From contig CAJFCJ010000005.1 of NCBI GenBank assembly GCA_904063045.1, forward strand, positions 1,209,167 to 1,273,166: a stretch of 64,000 nucleotides of DNA, read 5' to 3'. Made by a program: the position numbers and the translations under genes. Below are positions 48,187 to 60,998 of this stretch, in pieces (position 1 is the stretch's first letter; the number at the start of each line of letters is the position of its first letter). The notes beneath the pieces are model-generated. The model worked only from the letters and a program-made list of their open reading frames with translations. It did not search any database and was not told where the DNA came from. This DNA is from Dimorphilus gyrociliatus. Lineage: Eukaryota; Annelida; Polychaeta; Dinophilidae.

Positions 48187-48963
48187 TTATCCCATTCGAA
48201 GCATAGACATAGCACCTCTCTTTCCCATTCGAAGCATAGACATATGCCTTTTATTGTCCGAATCGTCTCTTGATGAAAATCTTTTATTTGGAACATTTCT
48301 TCCCATTCTAAGCATCGACATCATTCTCTTTTCTAGTTCTGGTGAATCTCTTTTACCCATTCTCAACATGCTCCTTTTACCCATTCTCAGATCACTCATT
48401 CCTCTCCCCATACGAAGCATTATGTTTTTCTCATCATCATCGTCGGTAAAGTCTGTTTCTCTTTTACCCATTCTCAGCATAGCGGCTCTTTTATTATTAC
48501 TATTCTCTTCTTCTCTTCTATCTAAATATTCTAGGTATTTTCCGATTCTTGGCAAGGGAGGAAGAAAATTTGATGACGACTCATCAGCGAAAGAAGAAAC
48601 AGCATCTCGTTTACCCATTCTTAGCATAGCCAAGTCCTTTTTCGCGATTTTCTCGCCTGGTTAATATGCAGAAAATTGTAATGATTTATCACTTAAATCG
48701 TAATTTTCCGATAAAATTTACGGAATTAAATAAAATATGTATTTTGCTGGCAAAACAGAATTTACTTACATTTCCCTAAAGTAAACAATAAGCTTTTTAC
48801 ACTGGTATATTTTATTATTAAAAATAATTTTTTACAATTTTCGCGAAGCGGAATAACTAAATTTCATCGTTTAATAAACTTTCACATACTTTATGTTATT
48901 TAAAAGAAACTTACATGTTGAAACAGTAATAAGGAGGAAGCAAATGAAAAGTTTCATATTCAT
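48187..48963 (-). CDS. Myomodulin-type neuropeptide precursor
   Basis: Exons 48963-48915 (signal peptide MNMKLFICFLLITVST) and 48656-48187 join exactly to 172 residues. The second exon carries eight amidated-peptide copies ending LRM-G: DLAMLRM, AAMLRM, NIMLRM, GMSDLRM, SMLRM, MMSMLRM, HMSMLRM and GAMSMLRM. Six are followed by GKR, GR or similar basic cleavage sites; the last ends with Gly directly before the stop, so it needs only amidation. Acidic spacers separate the copies. Myomodulins (MLRL/MLRM-amides) are lophotrochozoan neuromodulators acting on muscle. The copies also appear as a plus-strand shadow frame, which is not a gene. Confidence 0.95.
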
Positions 48964-50750
48964 CCTTCAGCGCGGTTTGCTCGAAAAGAAAATGATCTAG
49001 CTTTATATACTGCCACCTTATCAGCATAATTGAAATATTCATTTACTGCTCGACTATGCTACCGCCTACGATCTGGGACAAAAACGTTTGCTTAGGGATA
49101 GCAGAATGTTTAATTTATTTTTTATATGGATTATATCTTATTAACATGATTGAAACAGTTGTAAACTTTCAATATAGAAGAGAGTTTGTCACCTGAAAAA
49201 GTTGCAGTTTTCTTGGACAATAAATAAAAATTTAAGTAAAAGTAAAAATTATTAACAAACAATATGGTACACTAACTGCCGCTTTATAAAAATATTTTCC
49301 ACTGTAATGTTTCCACTCTAATAAGCTCCATCAATCAAAAACGAAAGGATTATAGAATTATTGCGGTTTATCTGCATATTACACTTTCACATTAATGTGA
49401 CGAAAAGAAAATAAACGACTGTTAGATTTATAAGATTTTGCTTCGGAAATACAAAAAAGTTTCGACGTCTCCTCAATTGAAAATTGATCAAATATTCTCG
49501 GTTTTATGGTTATCGTAGCCTTTTTAATACGCCAAAATAACTAACCATAATTTTATTTGAAATTTTTTCCGGTCAACCGGAACACATTTTCTCTCGCTTC
49601 CGTATTTGACGATGTACCTAGTCACGATACAGTTGAAGAAGGATTTCTTCAACGGTCTTTCTTCCAACTACCAGTTTTATGCAAGCTTTGTAAAGTAGAG
49701 TTAGCTTTTTTGAAATTTTTCAATTCGAAGTCTCTTTTACCAATGTGATAATTCGGTTAATAGCTTGTTAACGACTTATCTTAAAGAGTGTCATTAAACC
49801 AATCATTTAATTTTTTTAAATTCTATTAATAGAATAAGCATCTTAAATCTTTAAGAAGCATCTCGTTTAATTGAAGAAAAATGTTTCTTTTATGTATATA
49901 GATTAGTATATATAAATGAATTATACTAGCTTCTTTACTCTACGAATCTAAAATAAAATATTTGCAATATCCATATATTTAATAATTTAGGATTTATAAT
50001 TTTTTCGGAAAGTAAAAAAAATACGTATGGCATAAAAAAATTAAACAGTTTTATTCACACATTTCTATACACTGTATGTACATTATAAATATCATATATT
50101 AAATAATACTCTCAACAAATAATGAACCTGTTATACGTAATATTCTGAATATTATATGAAAATTATACAGAAAAAACATGTACTTGTCATAGTTCATATC
50201 TGTGTATTATTTCTTAACACAATGTATTACGCGAATGAAGACGGTTTGAATAATGTCCCAATCATTGTCTCGAATGCGGTCAACCGTATAATTACAGTTC
50301 GCCGTATTTAGTCACTATTCTTTACCAATTTCTGCTATAAATCCTTTATAAAGTGATAATGGATCATTAAAGATTTGGTCATAATATTTTTAATAGTTCG
50401 TTCAAAATACGTGCTTCATTATTAGTATGAATGCTAAAAATACATATAAAAAACAACATATTAAATTTCTTACTCTTTCTCAACGTAATTTAACATGTCA
50501 TTCATTTTATTGTGTTTAAAAATTAGATTCCTTCTTATTCTCTACCCTCGTTAAAAATATAGATATTATAATAGTTATGTGCTTTATATTGTCATCAAGA
50601 CAAAATTTGAAATAATATAAATGCTCATTAGTTGCTAAATTTATATCAAAATTGTCTCAATGATGGATGTGATGGAAACAACATAAGTCTAATTATGGAG
50701 TTAAATAGCTTTCAAAATTAATACGCACTTCACATATGACATCTTCATAA

Positions 50751-50804
<54 letters not shown>

Positions 50805-52267
50805 TATATATATTTGATTTATATTTACATACATATATATGGCATATCAAAATTTAATTAAACTAATAAACAGTGTTGCTAAAAGATAATATAACAAAAG
50901 AATATAATGCAAAAATATAAAGATTGCTTCATCGTTCGATGTAGATTGTGTACATCAGTCATAATGCCTTATTGCATCATCCACGGCTTGTAGTTAAACC
51001 AGAATTGACCATCTAACCAATGGGTTGAGATTAAGACATTTATGTCACAAAGTAGTATTTAGATCTTGTTTTGTGTGCCGCATAAAGAAAATTTTCAGTC
51101 ATTCAATCGATACGGATTTCACAAATAAAACAACTTTATTTGATCGTCTTTTAGATTATAATAGAGGGGCTTACAAACTACAACATCAATGATGCCAAGG
51201 TTAACGATACAGAGCTATTCCGCAAAACAAATAATTACTATAAACGCCTTAAACGATTCTCCAATTTATACTTATGATATAAAAAAGAGATTAGCTTTCT
51301 GTGCCTTTTTTCAAATTTTTATGAATAGCGATTCTCTGGTAGTTTATTGCCTACCGGTAGATGGCGTCAACAGCCGGACGGAAACTTTGGTAACTAAATA
51401 CTTGATGTGTCTATTTGAAGTCAAAATTTAAACCTGCAAGAAATCGTATCCGTGCTATAATTGAAACGTTTCACTCAAACTATATCATTAGTGTTTTTTT
51501 TAAACAACACATCACAAACCTGACTTATCATTAATAATTAAATAGAAAGAAATGCAATTAATACTTTCAAGATCCACAGTTCTTCTAAAAATTTCCCTTT
51601 TTAGCACAATTATTTAAATGAATAGAGAAAAAAACGTTCAATAGTCTAGCAGTGACAAACTGTCGGAAAATTTCTGTAAAGTATATTCTATACTCGCGAA
51701 ATTATCTAATTTGTTGAAGATACTCTTGAAATAATAAAAATCACCTCGAACTCCTTTCTATTCTTTAAGAATTGTTCTTTGGAACAATCTTTCTTAACTT
51801 TTAAAGATTTTGCATTGGGGGAACAAATTCTCATAGTGCTACTGCTCGATGAAGCTCTGCAATAGTTCTTGGCGCTTTTATGTGAATTTACGACTACCCT
51901 AATCGTTGTTGCAGGTGCGAGATTCAGCTAGACGCTTTTTTATTTTATAGATTGTGTTTTTCGTGAAAATGCAATAGGTAACTGTCTTTAATTTGGGTCT
52001 AATTAAGTAGAAACTTTTCTACATATATGACCAAAAATTCATCAATTTCCAAGTATAAAATATCACTATTTATTTTTTGTTTACAAATCGATATATATTT
52101 GTACAACTGAATATATATTTTTAACGTGCATGTAATAGAATATACATGTACGTAAACACTTACGAGACTGTCGAGTTTCCACCAGTTGCGACAATTTGTC
52201 AATGTCTGTAGCGCTCGAGTTGTTTGTCATTGTTGATTTATCGTAGATTTAAAAAAGTCAATTCGCT
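48964..52267. other. Large intergenic region
   Basis: About 3.3 kb between the neuropeptide promoter and the bHLH 3' end, both on the minus strand. It contains a long (AT)n microsatellite at 50754-50801. The open frames at 49557-49748 and 51189-51431 have no domain. No gene is supported. Confidence 0.45.
50754..50801. repeat. (AT)24 microsatellite
   Basis: Uninterrupted dinucleotide run of 48 bases, the longest pure one in the window. Confidence 0.95.
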
Positions 52268-52606
52268 TCAGTTTGACCCATACATACAGCTAGACGCTGA
52301 AAACGAATCGAAAGAAGAAACAGACGTCGTTGAGTTGCGATATTTTGCTGCAGTCATGCAGAACGTGCAAATAGGCCTGGAAGAATCAGCTTCTGACGAG
52401 CAACAGGGTTGTTCTATGCCGGCCACTAAAACTGCCTGAAGGTGAGAGATGTAACTGGTTGCAAGCCTCAAGATTTCTATTTTAGATAATTTTCGGTCGG
52501 CAGGTTCGGTAGGAATGTGACATCGAAGAACATCAAAAGCCGAATTTACACTATGTGTCCTGTCTCTTTCTCTTGCATTGGCGGTTGTTTTCGGTGGGTT
52601 TGGCAT
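52268..52606 (-). CDS. TCF15: Paraxis/scleraxis-type bHLH transcription factor
   Basis: 112 residues in one exon. The basic region ([19 protein letters not shown]) and helix-loop-helix ([20 protein letters not shown] then [10 protein letters not shown]) span about residues 9-61. The loop '[23 protein letters not shown]' and the later PICTFCM motif are shared with TCF15 (paraxis) and scleraxis, whose members act in somite, tendon or mesoderm differentiation as heterodimers with E-proteins. The protein is short: it begins only about ten residues before the basic region. It could be either paralogue or the ancestral single gene. A preceding coding exon cannot be excluded. Confidence 0.88.
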   Translation of the reverse strand: MPNPPKTTANARERDRTHSVNSAFDVLRCHIPTEPADRKLSKIEILRLATSYISHLQAVLVAGIEQPCCSSEADSSRPICTFCMTAAKYRNSTTSVSSFDSFSASSCMYGSN

Positions 52607-54515
52607 GTTTGTAGGAAGAAGTTTGGTTGACGAATGGGCAGGAACGGAGCTGTCAGCGCCACCGCCTAAACTAAACAGCGTAAATGACGCGCACGTGGTG
52701 CCGAATGATTACCAATCGCTTTATTCTCTCATCGGCCAACTAGGTCTGTGCCCATAGATCACACGTGCATCGATAATAATACCGTCTTACCACAACTTTG
52801 ATGTTTTTGTCTTGCTTCTAAATTTATTATCTACTTTTTTCTTTTAATTTCACCGAGGTGTAATGTGATCTATGGAACGTGATTTATTACGACCTTTCCT
52901 TATTAACTTCGATTCAATTTTTCCTAAACATGAAAATAACCTAGGGTTATAGTGGTTTTCTTAAACTCGAATAGTCAACGACAAGCAGTGTAAATTTTCA
53001 ATTTTATGAAAACTTTTTTAAAAGTTCCACTAGATGGCACATTTTAATTACAATTTAAAACATTATCCACAAGATGGCACTGTTTAACGGACGGAGGTGA
53101 CCTCTAAATGTGCCACAACTTTTTAATTCTAAACTTCATGTTTAATTAAACAGTACAAATTTTGGATCTGCTTGTATTATCTTTGTAAAAGTATAAATTT
53201 ATAGATATAAACTGTCGAATAAAATTTAGTATGTAAAACCTCAACTGTAACTAATCAAGCAAAGTTTGAAACGATTAGCTTTGCTTAACTTTTTTCAGAT
53301 TGCCAGGTTTAAAATATATGTAGCAGTTTATTCGAAAAGAATTTAAATCAGAAGTCAAATGCAGTAAATAATTTGAGGTTACTATTTTTTCAAAATTGAT
53401 GATCCTTCTGCAGTTTATTTTTTCACTTAAAATTAAATAGTATTAATTATTCAAACAAGATTAATTAGGTATTTCGAGTTGTATAGTTTGTTATTTTTAT
53501 TTATACGAAAAATATAGCAGAATTTCCTGGTTGTTTAAGACTTGGACTCAATCCTTAGTATGAATTAAACAAATTCTAAAGATGTTCTTTCGTGATTTTG
53601 TATAATTTTATTTTTTATAGATTGCTCAGGCTGTTATAACTTGTCAACAAAAAGTACATGTTAATTATCGGAGTTTGATCTTGTTGATAATTAGTACCTA
53701 AAATTTTATCTAAAATATTTTTGAAATGTTATAGTGAAAATATTTATAAAGTTATAAATATTAAATTAATTTTAAGTTAACATTTAATAAATTTAATAAT
53801 TAATTAATAATATTAAATAAGTATAATTCAAACAGATTGTATATGAGGAATACCTTTTTGCTCCTACCGAAATCGAATAGTGATAACTGCGCCATCTTAC
53901 TCATTTCTATGAATATGATATGTTATAATACTTGTAAAAACAGAGTTATTTAAAATTACCCTAAACTAACAACTTTAAATCTGTGTTATTTTGAAAACTT
54001 CAAAGCCCGCACTAAGCCGCTAATGAACGCACATGATAAGATAAGCTGGATAAGAGAAATTGATGAGATGTTTCGATGAATGGCTAATGAAAAAAAGTTG
54101 TCACTCTGGTTTTCATAGACGAGGGTAGCTTTATTCATTAAACACGTTGGAAATTAAACAACAATTATCCCATCATTACTGACACTCTACTTTCACCTGG
54201 GCCACCACGTGTAGTAGTTATGCAATTTGCTCAATCTGAACTAATGAGGAATTGTCTAGCTCCTTACTTATCCAAGTTTGAAACTCGTCTGACACCTGCA
54301 TTTCGACGCGTACTCCAACACCTATTCTATTTGCTAATTATCTGGAAATCGTATCGGCGTTCTCTGTACGCGACCAGTTATATATAGCATGACGCATCTG
54401 TCAACTCCGATTTCTGATATTATCTTTCCTTTATCGTGTTACGTCCCTGCAGATCACCCAAACAAAGTTCTTTAACCAAACTTTCTTTTTATTTATATTT
54501 GTTATGCAACTACTT
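52607..54515. other. Intergenic region
   Basis: About 1.9 kb: promoter side of the bHLH gene and 3' side of the Snail-type gene. No gene is supported. Confidence 0.45.
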
Positions 54516-55291
54516 TTATAAACAAGAACAAACAGTTTTATGTTTAGTTAATAAAGACATTCTTGAAAAAGTTTTTGAGCATGAACATGAATATTTCTTG
54601 GCATTAGAGTGTGTTTGAATATGAGCTCTCAAATTTGAACGGTCAGCAAAAGCTCTCCCACATGTACTGCAACTAAATGGCTTTTCTCCTGTATGAGTCC
54701 GTATATGTCCTTGTAATAACCAAGGCCTTGAAAAAGCTTTTCCGCAAAATGGACATTTACAAGGAAGAGTATGAGTTCGAACATGCATTTTTAAGGCCCC
54801 AACAGTGGAATAGCTCTTTTTGCATTGATTGCATTTATATTCCGGTTTTCCAAAATAAGCTTGACAATGAAATTGCTTGTGCTTAAAAAGTCCATTGTAA
54901 GTGGCATAAACCTTGTTACAAGCATCGCAAGAATACTTCGGTGAGACTTGTATTGGTGATTCTAGCAGAGAAGGAGTTCGACGATAAAGTGGTTGCGACA
55001 ATTGGTGATATGGATTCGGAAAAAAACTAAATCTTGATATATTCCAGCAATTAGTCCATATTTCTTGTGGTTTTGCTATGTTTTCGAAATTTGGTTTAGA
55101 AGAAGTCATTTCACATTTTGGATCTAAAATATAGTTATTGAATATTATCCAAGTTATAGACGTAAGTACAAAAGCTACTTACAACATACTCTAGTTTTGC
55201 TATCCTCATCTGTGGAAACGACATCAATATATTCTTCATCTTCTGCAATGTCTTCATTAAGGATCCTTTTAATTAGAAACGCTTCCGACAT
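54516..55291 (-). CDS. SNAI: Snail-family zinc-finger transcription factor
   Basis: Exons 55291-55183 and 55123-54516 join exactly to 238 residues. The N-terminus [11 protein letters not shown] sits where Snail proteins carry the SNAG repressor motif (MPRSFLVKK); it keeps the Phe-Leu-x-Lys pattern but not the Pro-Arg. Five C2H2 zinc fingers occupy the C-terminal half: [77 protein letters not shown] and [18 protein letters not shown]. Finger 3's SRPWLLQGH and finger 4's ADRSNLRAH are Snail/Slug hallmarks. The last finger has an unusual CSC spacing. These factors bind E-box CAGGTG and repress epithelial genes such as cadherin. Confidence 0.93.
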
Positions 55292-56791
55292 ATCGCCAGA
55301 ACAATCTGATAACTTCAAGAAAATTTATTCATTTAAAGCAAAACTAGGTAACCAATCAGTAGTAAGATTCCATACATAACCAACCAATCAGCTTCAAGAA
55401 CACCCTGCGGCCCACCTGTTACATAATCTTCTCATCTCTTTTCCGAGTCAATGTTTGTGCTTTTTAGATCAGATTTTTTTGGGGGACTTTAAATTCCCTT
55501 TCCCGTCATTTTTACTTGTTAAAGGTAACTATTTCACATGAGCTACTTATTATCAAACATGCGCTTAATTTTCTCTTTGACTTAACTAAATCTTTCCTTA
55601 GCAGACCCTGTATCCCTTTGAAGTCAGACATAATAAATTCTTTTGATAGACACTTGATAAGCAGCGACAGTTGCATACGACAACCTTTAAAAGTGCGCAC
55701 GTGCCTGAAAGTCCCACGCCTTTCACATTCGCAAGTGATTCATTAGGTAGGGTTTCCAAAAAGTCATGGAACTGTTCTCTTTGCTTCTTAATGCTATTAC
55801 CATTCACTCCGTGTGAAAATCTTCTTTTTTACTTTCTTAGTGGCGACTATCATACAAAATTTTACGATTTATATGAGACAATTATATAATCAGAAATGTA
55901 ACATGGTTAACACTTGCCGTAAAAAATTGGTAATGCCATCTTGGGTCACGCTGAGCCGTATAATTGCTTACAACACAATTACTGCTAATTTTAAAAGTCA
56001 TTGTAAACTTCTATTATTTCATTTTAATTTATAACTGCTATAGGAAACATCTAAAGTATTACCGGTAACGTATAACCGAAATATTTTCATTAACAGGGTA
56101 AACATATTGTATAAATACATGAAAAGGTCGTCAGAAGTATAAGCTCGTGACAGCTTTACATGATGCTCAGCCACAGCTGACAAACTTCAAAGACAACAGG
56201 TGCGGCCATCTTAAATGCCAATTAAACGTTTGCTCTTTGATCTATTTATATTTTGCACGAGCATTTGTGGACGTTTATTCTTAGAGAACGTATAAATATT
56301 TATGAACAATAAATCGTATTATATATAATTTGGCAACACATTGATATAAATACAGCAACACAAATATTTTTAATTTAGAAATTTTACTGTACATTTCGCG
56401 AGTTTTGATGAGCAGACTATTATCAATAGTGTTATAAAAAACTATACTGCTTACATCTCAGAAATTCAGTACGATAGTTATACAAAAACTGTCAGCATTA
56501 TAGTTTCCCTTATTGTTATAATTGTTTTAACGAAACTAAGTACACTCTAAAAACAATGTTTATGACATTGATAATGATTGTATGTAACTGCGAATTGTTC
56601 GATTTTCATCGCCATTCAAATTTCTGCAATTCCGCGTCAATAATGTTCGAATCAACTACCAGTTTTCATTGCGTTACCAAAAAATATTTTACCGTTGATC
56701 TGCAATACCATTCTCGTCGGCACCTTTTTTTATAAACCCTGATCGTATTATATTTCGTTTGATCAATTATATTCTATAATAATCATTCTAC
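55292..56791. other. Divergent intergenic region
   Basis: About 1.5 kb between the Snail-type gene (leftward) and the ankyrin gene (rightward), so both promoters lie here. Several overlapping short frames at 55500-56034 have no domain. Confidence 0.45.
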
Positions 56792-57847
56792 ATGGATATA
56801 CTGAATAAGACATTTCCGCTCCATTATGCAAGTATGATGGGCGATGATCGGTGCTTGTCGGCGTTACTTAGACGCGGTGAAAATGGCGTCTATATTGAAG
56901 ATGACATTAATGGATGGACTCCTGTTCACTATGCGTCTTTCTATGGACAGGTAATTTTAGATTAATAAATTTAGTTGAGTGAAAAGTCTCTGAAAGATTT
57001 ATAATAAATATTCAATTTACAGTTAGAATGTCTTATGATACTTCATAGTCATGGAACACATCACGACAGCCCAACAATTAGACTTAGACAAACTCCTGCT
57101 CATATGGCTTCTCTCTCTGGCAAGATCTCCTGCCTAAAGTGGCTCCTGGGTCTGGGAATAGCAATTAACAGAGAGGTTAGATAAAGAGAAAAGATCAAAT
57201 TGAAGCTTATCACCTGAGATAAGAGATTGATTTCTGATACGTGCTTGGAGAAATGAACATTTTAAATACTATTAAAATTCTTACAAGTGTGTCTCAATAG
57301 TTTAGAATGTTTTTTTTTCATAGGACTACCTGAGTGAAACTGTCCTTCATAAAGTTGCTCGAGGAGGAAATACAGAGTGCGCCATGTTTTTAATTTCTCA
57401 AGGAGCAGATAGATCGTACGTATTTCTGCATTATTATTTTTTTTCTTTGAATTTCATAGAGAAATCTTAATAGATTGCGTAATAGCGCTGGATTGACACC
57501 TGCAGAGTTAGCTGCAAACATGAACCACCAGGAATGTTTTATGGTCTTGGACCAATGTGACACTGATGTTAACGATATATATATGGAGAGAGATTTTCAA
57601 TCTCGGAAAAGAAAGAAGTATACTGATTTCTTGTACACAGGTTTTAATGAATTTATCAAAAGGTCAAAAATAGATCTCCCATCTGACAGTGAGTTGTTCG
57701 TTTAAAAGTTACACACTTTTTAAGTTCTTTTTGGCTACTTTAGATTCAAATCCTTCTCAACTTGACAGTTTCAATAGAGTCCTTCTTCCTTCTGATAATA
57801 AGGATTTATGGGAGGAGAGAGATGATTTCGGAGCTGTTTTCTTCTGA
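56792..57847 (+). CDS. ANKRD10: ANKRD10-like ankyrin-repeat protein
   Basis: Exons 56792-56950, 57023-57175, 57324-57415, 57474-57688 and 57744-57847 join exactly to 240 residues. Four ankyrin repeats are visible: FPLHYASMMGDDRCLSALLR, GWTPVHYASFYGQLECLMIL, QTPAHMASLSGKISCLKWLL and ETVLHKVARGGNTECAMFLI, followed by a partial one (LRNSAGLTPAELA). The block order and 'FYGWTPVHxAxxxGxLECL ... RxxQTPAHxA' pattern match vertebrate ANKRD10. The C-terminal 70 residues contain a basic cluster (QSRKRKKY), a possible nuclear localisation signal, and are much shorter than the vertebrate tail. Function of the family is poorly known. Confidence 0.82.
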
Positions 57848-58379
57848 ATATATTTTCCAGCTGATCTCTAAGTTTAATGTGAGGAATAGTCAAAAATGCC
57901 ATTTTGCTAAAAAGGACCAGATTAAAGAGCAATCAAAACTACTAAATTAAATCTAAAAGTCAAAGCAGTTGTCTTTTGTGTTATGTTGTCTGTTAGAAGT
58001 GATGGTTATTCGAGAGTTAGTTTTAGCACGTGAGTCACACACTAGGAATTTTTCACCGTGAAATTTAGTCCACAAAAAGTTTGGAATAAATTATATTTTA
58101 CAAGAGGAATTGATTTCAGTCTGTATAATGAAGCCCGCCAACAGTATGAATTTTAATACTTTATCAATTTATCGCTCAAATCTTATCAGCTGTTTAAAAA
58201 CAAGAATTACTTATTTTTTTTTTATCAAAAAGTACCAAATTCGATACAATATGCTATGCATATAAAATGTCTCTGTCACAGGCTATAGGTTTTCTATTAA
58301 ATCTTACTCATTCAAAGCCTGAGTCCAGTACTCTATAAATTATTCAGTGCGGTGCTATTTAATTTTTACCTAAACAAGT
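57848..58379. other. Intergenic between ANKRD10-like and amphiphysin
   Basis: About 530 bases with the ankyrin gene 3' UTR and the amphiphysin promoter. No coding region recognised. Confidence 0.5.
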
Positions 58380-60998
58380 ATGGCGGAAGGAGGACCTTCG
58401 AAATCTAAGCCTCTGATGAATTTCGGTAATAAGTTTGGCAGAGCTGTTGAAAGGGTAAGTCAATTATTCTCGTGTACATGCAAATTAAGGAAAATTTCCA
58501 GGATGATTATGAGATTAATTCATCCGTCGATCGTGTATTTTTAATTCGTTACACACCCTTTGGGTGTGCCGCGGCCCACTTTGAGCAGTTAATATTATTC
58601 ATAATATTAAATATAAAGTAAATTAAGTAATTGAGACAACTTAACTGGTTGCTGTAGATGACTAGATGATACAGCCTATTATTGAATTAGGGTAGAGTTT
58701 TAAAAGTTGATATTAAATAAGCACTATTTTCGTAACAGTTGAAAGAGAAAGTTGGAATCAGCGAAAAGACTACTGATGTTGAATTTCAGCACTATGAGGG
58801 ACTCTTTAAAATTCAAGAAGTTAGTCTTTCCTTACCTAATTAATATCTTTATTCTATATTTATGCTTTATATTACATTAATTTAAGAAAAACGCCCACAA
58901 ATTGGAAAAAGTTTTGAAGCATTATTTAAATGAAACTAAGCGTAAGTATGGTTACCATAAGCTGTTTGAAATGACTTGACAAGGTCTATGATACAGGAGA
59001 GTGAACAAATTTTCTCACTTTAGTCAATTTAATTGGCAAAATGTGAAAAAACTTGTTAATTTACATATCGAAATTTAAAAAAAAACCAAACTCTTAACAA
59101 CTTAAAAACTCAATGCGATTTATTAAATCTCTAAAGGATATTATTGTGAGCCTAGTCGACGCAGTAACATATTGTATTTTTGTAAATATTTCTCAAAGAA
59201 GTCTTGTTTGTAAAGCTGTTAAACTCTTTGTTTTTTTTCTCTTTGCTATTTCTGTAAATTTAGATATATTTTTTCATTCGAATAGAATGTGGAATATAAT
59301 TTAAAATGGTATTTCTTTACTTAAATAATATTAATCCTCGTTAACCTGGCTTAGTCTAATTTTAATGTTTATCCCTTAAAATCTCAAAAAATCTAAATTG
59401 AAATAAAACGTTTTTTCTAAATTACAGAATATGAGAGAGTAACAAAAGAAGTGGCAGAAGAAATAAATAAAATATGGGAGGAAGAATGGAATGAAAAAAT
59501 AATGATTGATCAGTGGACAAGACAAGTAAGCTCAACATTTGAAAATTATTCAACACATTTGGAAAAAGACACTTACGAAAATTATCTAAGCTATACTAAA
59601 GAATTTCCGGTTTTGCAAAAACAAATAAAAAGAAGAGAAACAAGAAGGGTAGACTATGCAAGACGAAAGAAAGAATGGGATACGCTTGATCAGAAGGCGA
59701 CCTCTGTTAAGGAAGAAAAATTGGACAAAGCGAGGCATGAATTAAAATTCGCTGAAAGAGAGTTCAATGAGTGCCATGACAATCTTTTAAAAAAGTTGCC
59801 AAAATTTCATGATGAAAGGTTTGATAGTTTTTACAAAATACTTTTGTTTTTGTTTTCAACTTTTGTTTCTTTGATTTTTAAAGGGTGGAGGTGATGTCGG
59901 AAACATTTAAATCGCTAGCGTCAAATAATATTCAGTTTTTTGAGGAAATGGCAAAATTATTTGACAATTTAGGCGACGCATCGGACAGATTGAAGTCATC
60001 AGGAACTCAGAGCAGTCACTCTTTCAAACCATTTGAACAAAAATCTTTCGAAATTGAAAAGCCTAACGGGTTTATTGAAGACAGACCTGCTAAACAAGAG
60101 AAGAAAGATGAGAAAAAGTTCAAACGACCTGGATTGGAACAGGTACTCCAGATGGAAATTCCGAAAGCAAGTTGTTATGCAGAAAAATCCCCTGATTATG
60201 AAGAAGCTCCAACGGGTTAGTAAAGGTTTTAAACATATATTTTGCTTTTCTGATCCTAAATCTTCACAGTTTTTAATCATAACAATAATGAGTAAGTCAT
60301 GTCTTAAAAGTTGTTGTATATTTTGAATTTAAGCTGTTTTCAATTGGTTTAATTTACATTTCTTTTGTTTGATATATTTGCGTTATTTCGTTGTCATTAT
60401 AACTTGCAAAAAAACTTATAACACCAATTTTATCCAGGACTTAAAAAGAGCGAAGAGAACTCTAATGTTGTGTTTGCACCGCCATCTATGAAATTAAATG
60501 TAAATATAATTATTTAGCTATCTAGTTAAGATTATGAAAATTCTTTAAAATTTTTGCGATTTTGAAGGATGAAGTGGACATTGTGCGAAAGGATCTAGAC
60601 ACTGAACCTCTTGATAAAGTTATTCCCGAATTGCCAAAGGATACTGAACAAAAGGAAAAAGAACAGGTAAAAGACAAGATAAAAGCTGAAAAAAGAGAGG
60701 AAAAAAAGGAAAATGCAAAAGAAAAGCAGAATGAACCAAAAAATCTTCTATATAAGGTTAGACATAGTTTGCACATTTACATACAGAGAATTTTCACGTA
60801 TTCTATTCATTTAAGGTAAAAGTCAGTCATCAATATGAAGCTGAAGATAATGATGAATTACAGCTTAATGTTGGCGATGTAATATTCGTAGTTCCATTTG
60901 ATGATCCAGATGAAGCTGATGAGGGATGGAGAATGGGTATTGTTGCAGAGACAGGAAAGAAAGGACTATTTCCGGAAAACTTCACAAAACGATGCTGA
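58380..60998 (+). CDS. AMPH: Amphiphysin/BIN1: N-BAR and SH3 protein
   Basis: Eight exons (58380-58454, 58739-58819, 58887-58941, 59428-59818, 59884-60215, 60438-60499, 60568-60756, 60816-60998) join exactly to 455 residues. The N-terminus has the amphipathic-helix region (LMNFGNKFGRAVERLKEKVG) followed by a BAR domain to about residue 240, including the KRRETRRVDYARRKKE stretch equivalent to vertebrate 'KRSRKLVDYDSARHH'. A Lys/Glu-rich linker follows. The C-terminal SH3 (YKVKVSHQYEAEDNDELQL, then GLFPENFTKR) ends the protein, as in amphiphysins, where it binds dynamin Pro-rich motifs. Amphiphysins shape membranes in endocytosis and muscle T-tubules. No clear clathrin or AP-2 motif is visible in the linker, as in fly amphiphysin. 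The exon 7 acceptor could shift by one codon. Confidence 0.92.

Noticed and set aside
48131-48664. Long plus-strand open frame with repeated Pro-Ile-Arg-Ser-Ile pattern
   Set aside because: It is the antisense shadow of the myomodulin repeats; the minus strand has the signal peptide, cleavage sites and exact splice phase.
49557-49748. Antisense of this frame contains a HIGKR-like dibasic site suggesting another neuropeptide
   Set aside because: No signal peptide, no repeated copies, and stops close by on both sides.
55500-56034. Cluster of overlapping short frames between the Snail-type and ankyrin genes
   Set aside because: Both strands open by chance, no domain and no consistent splice sites.
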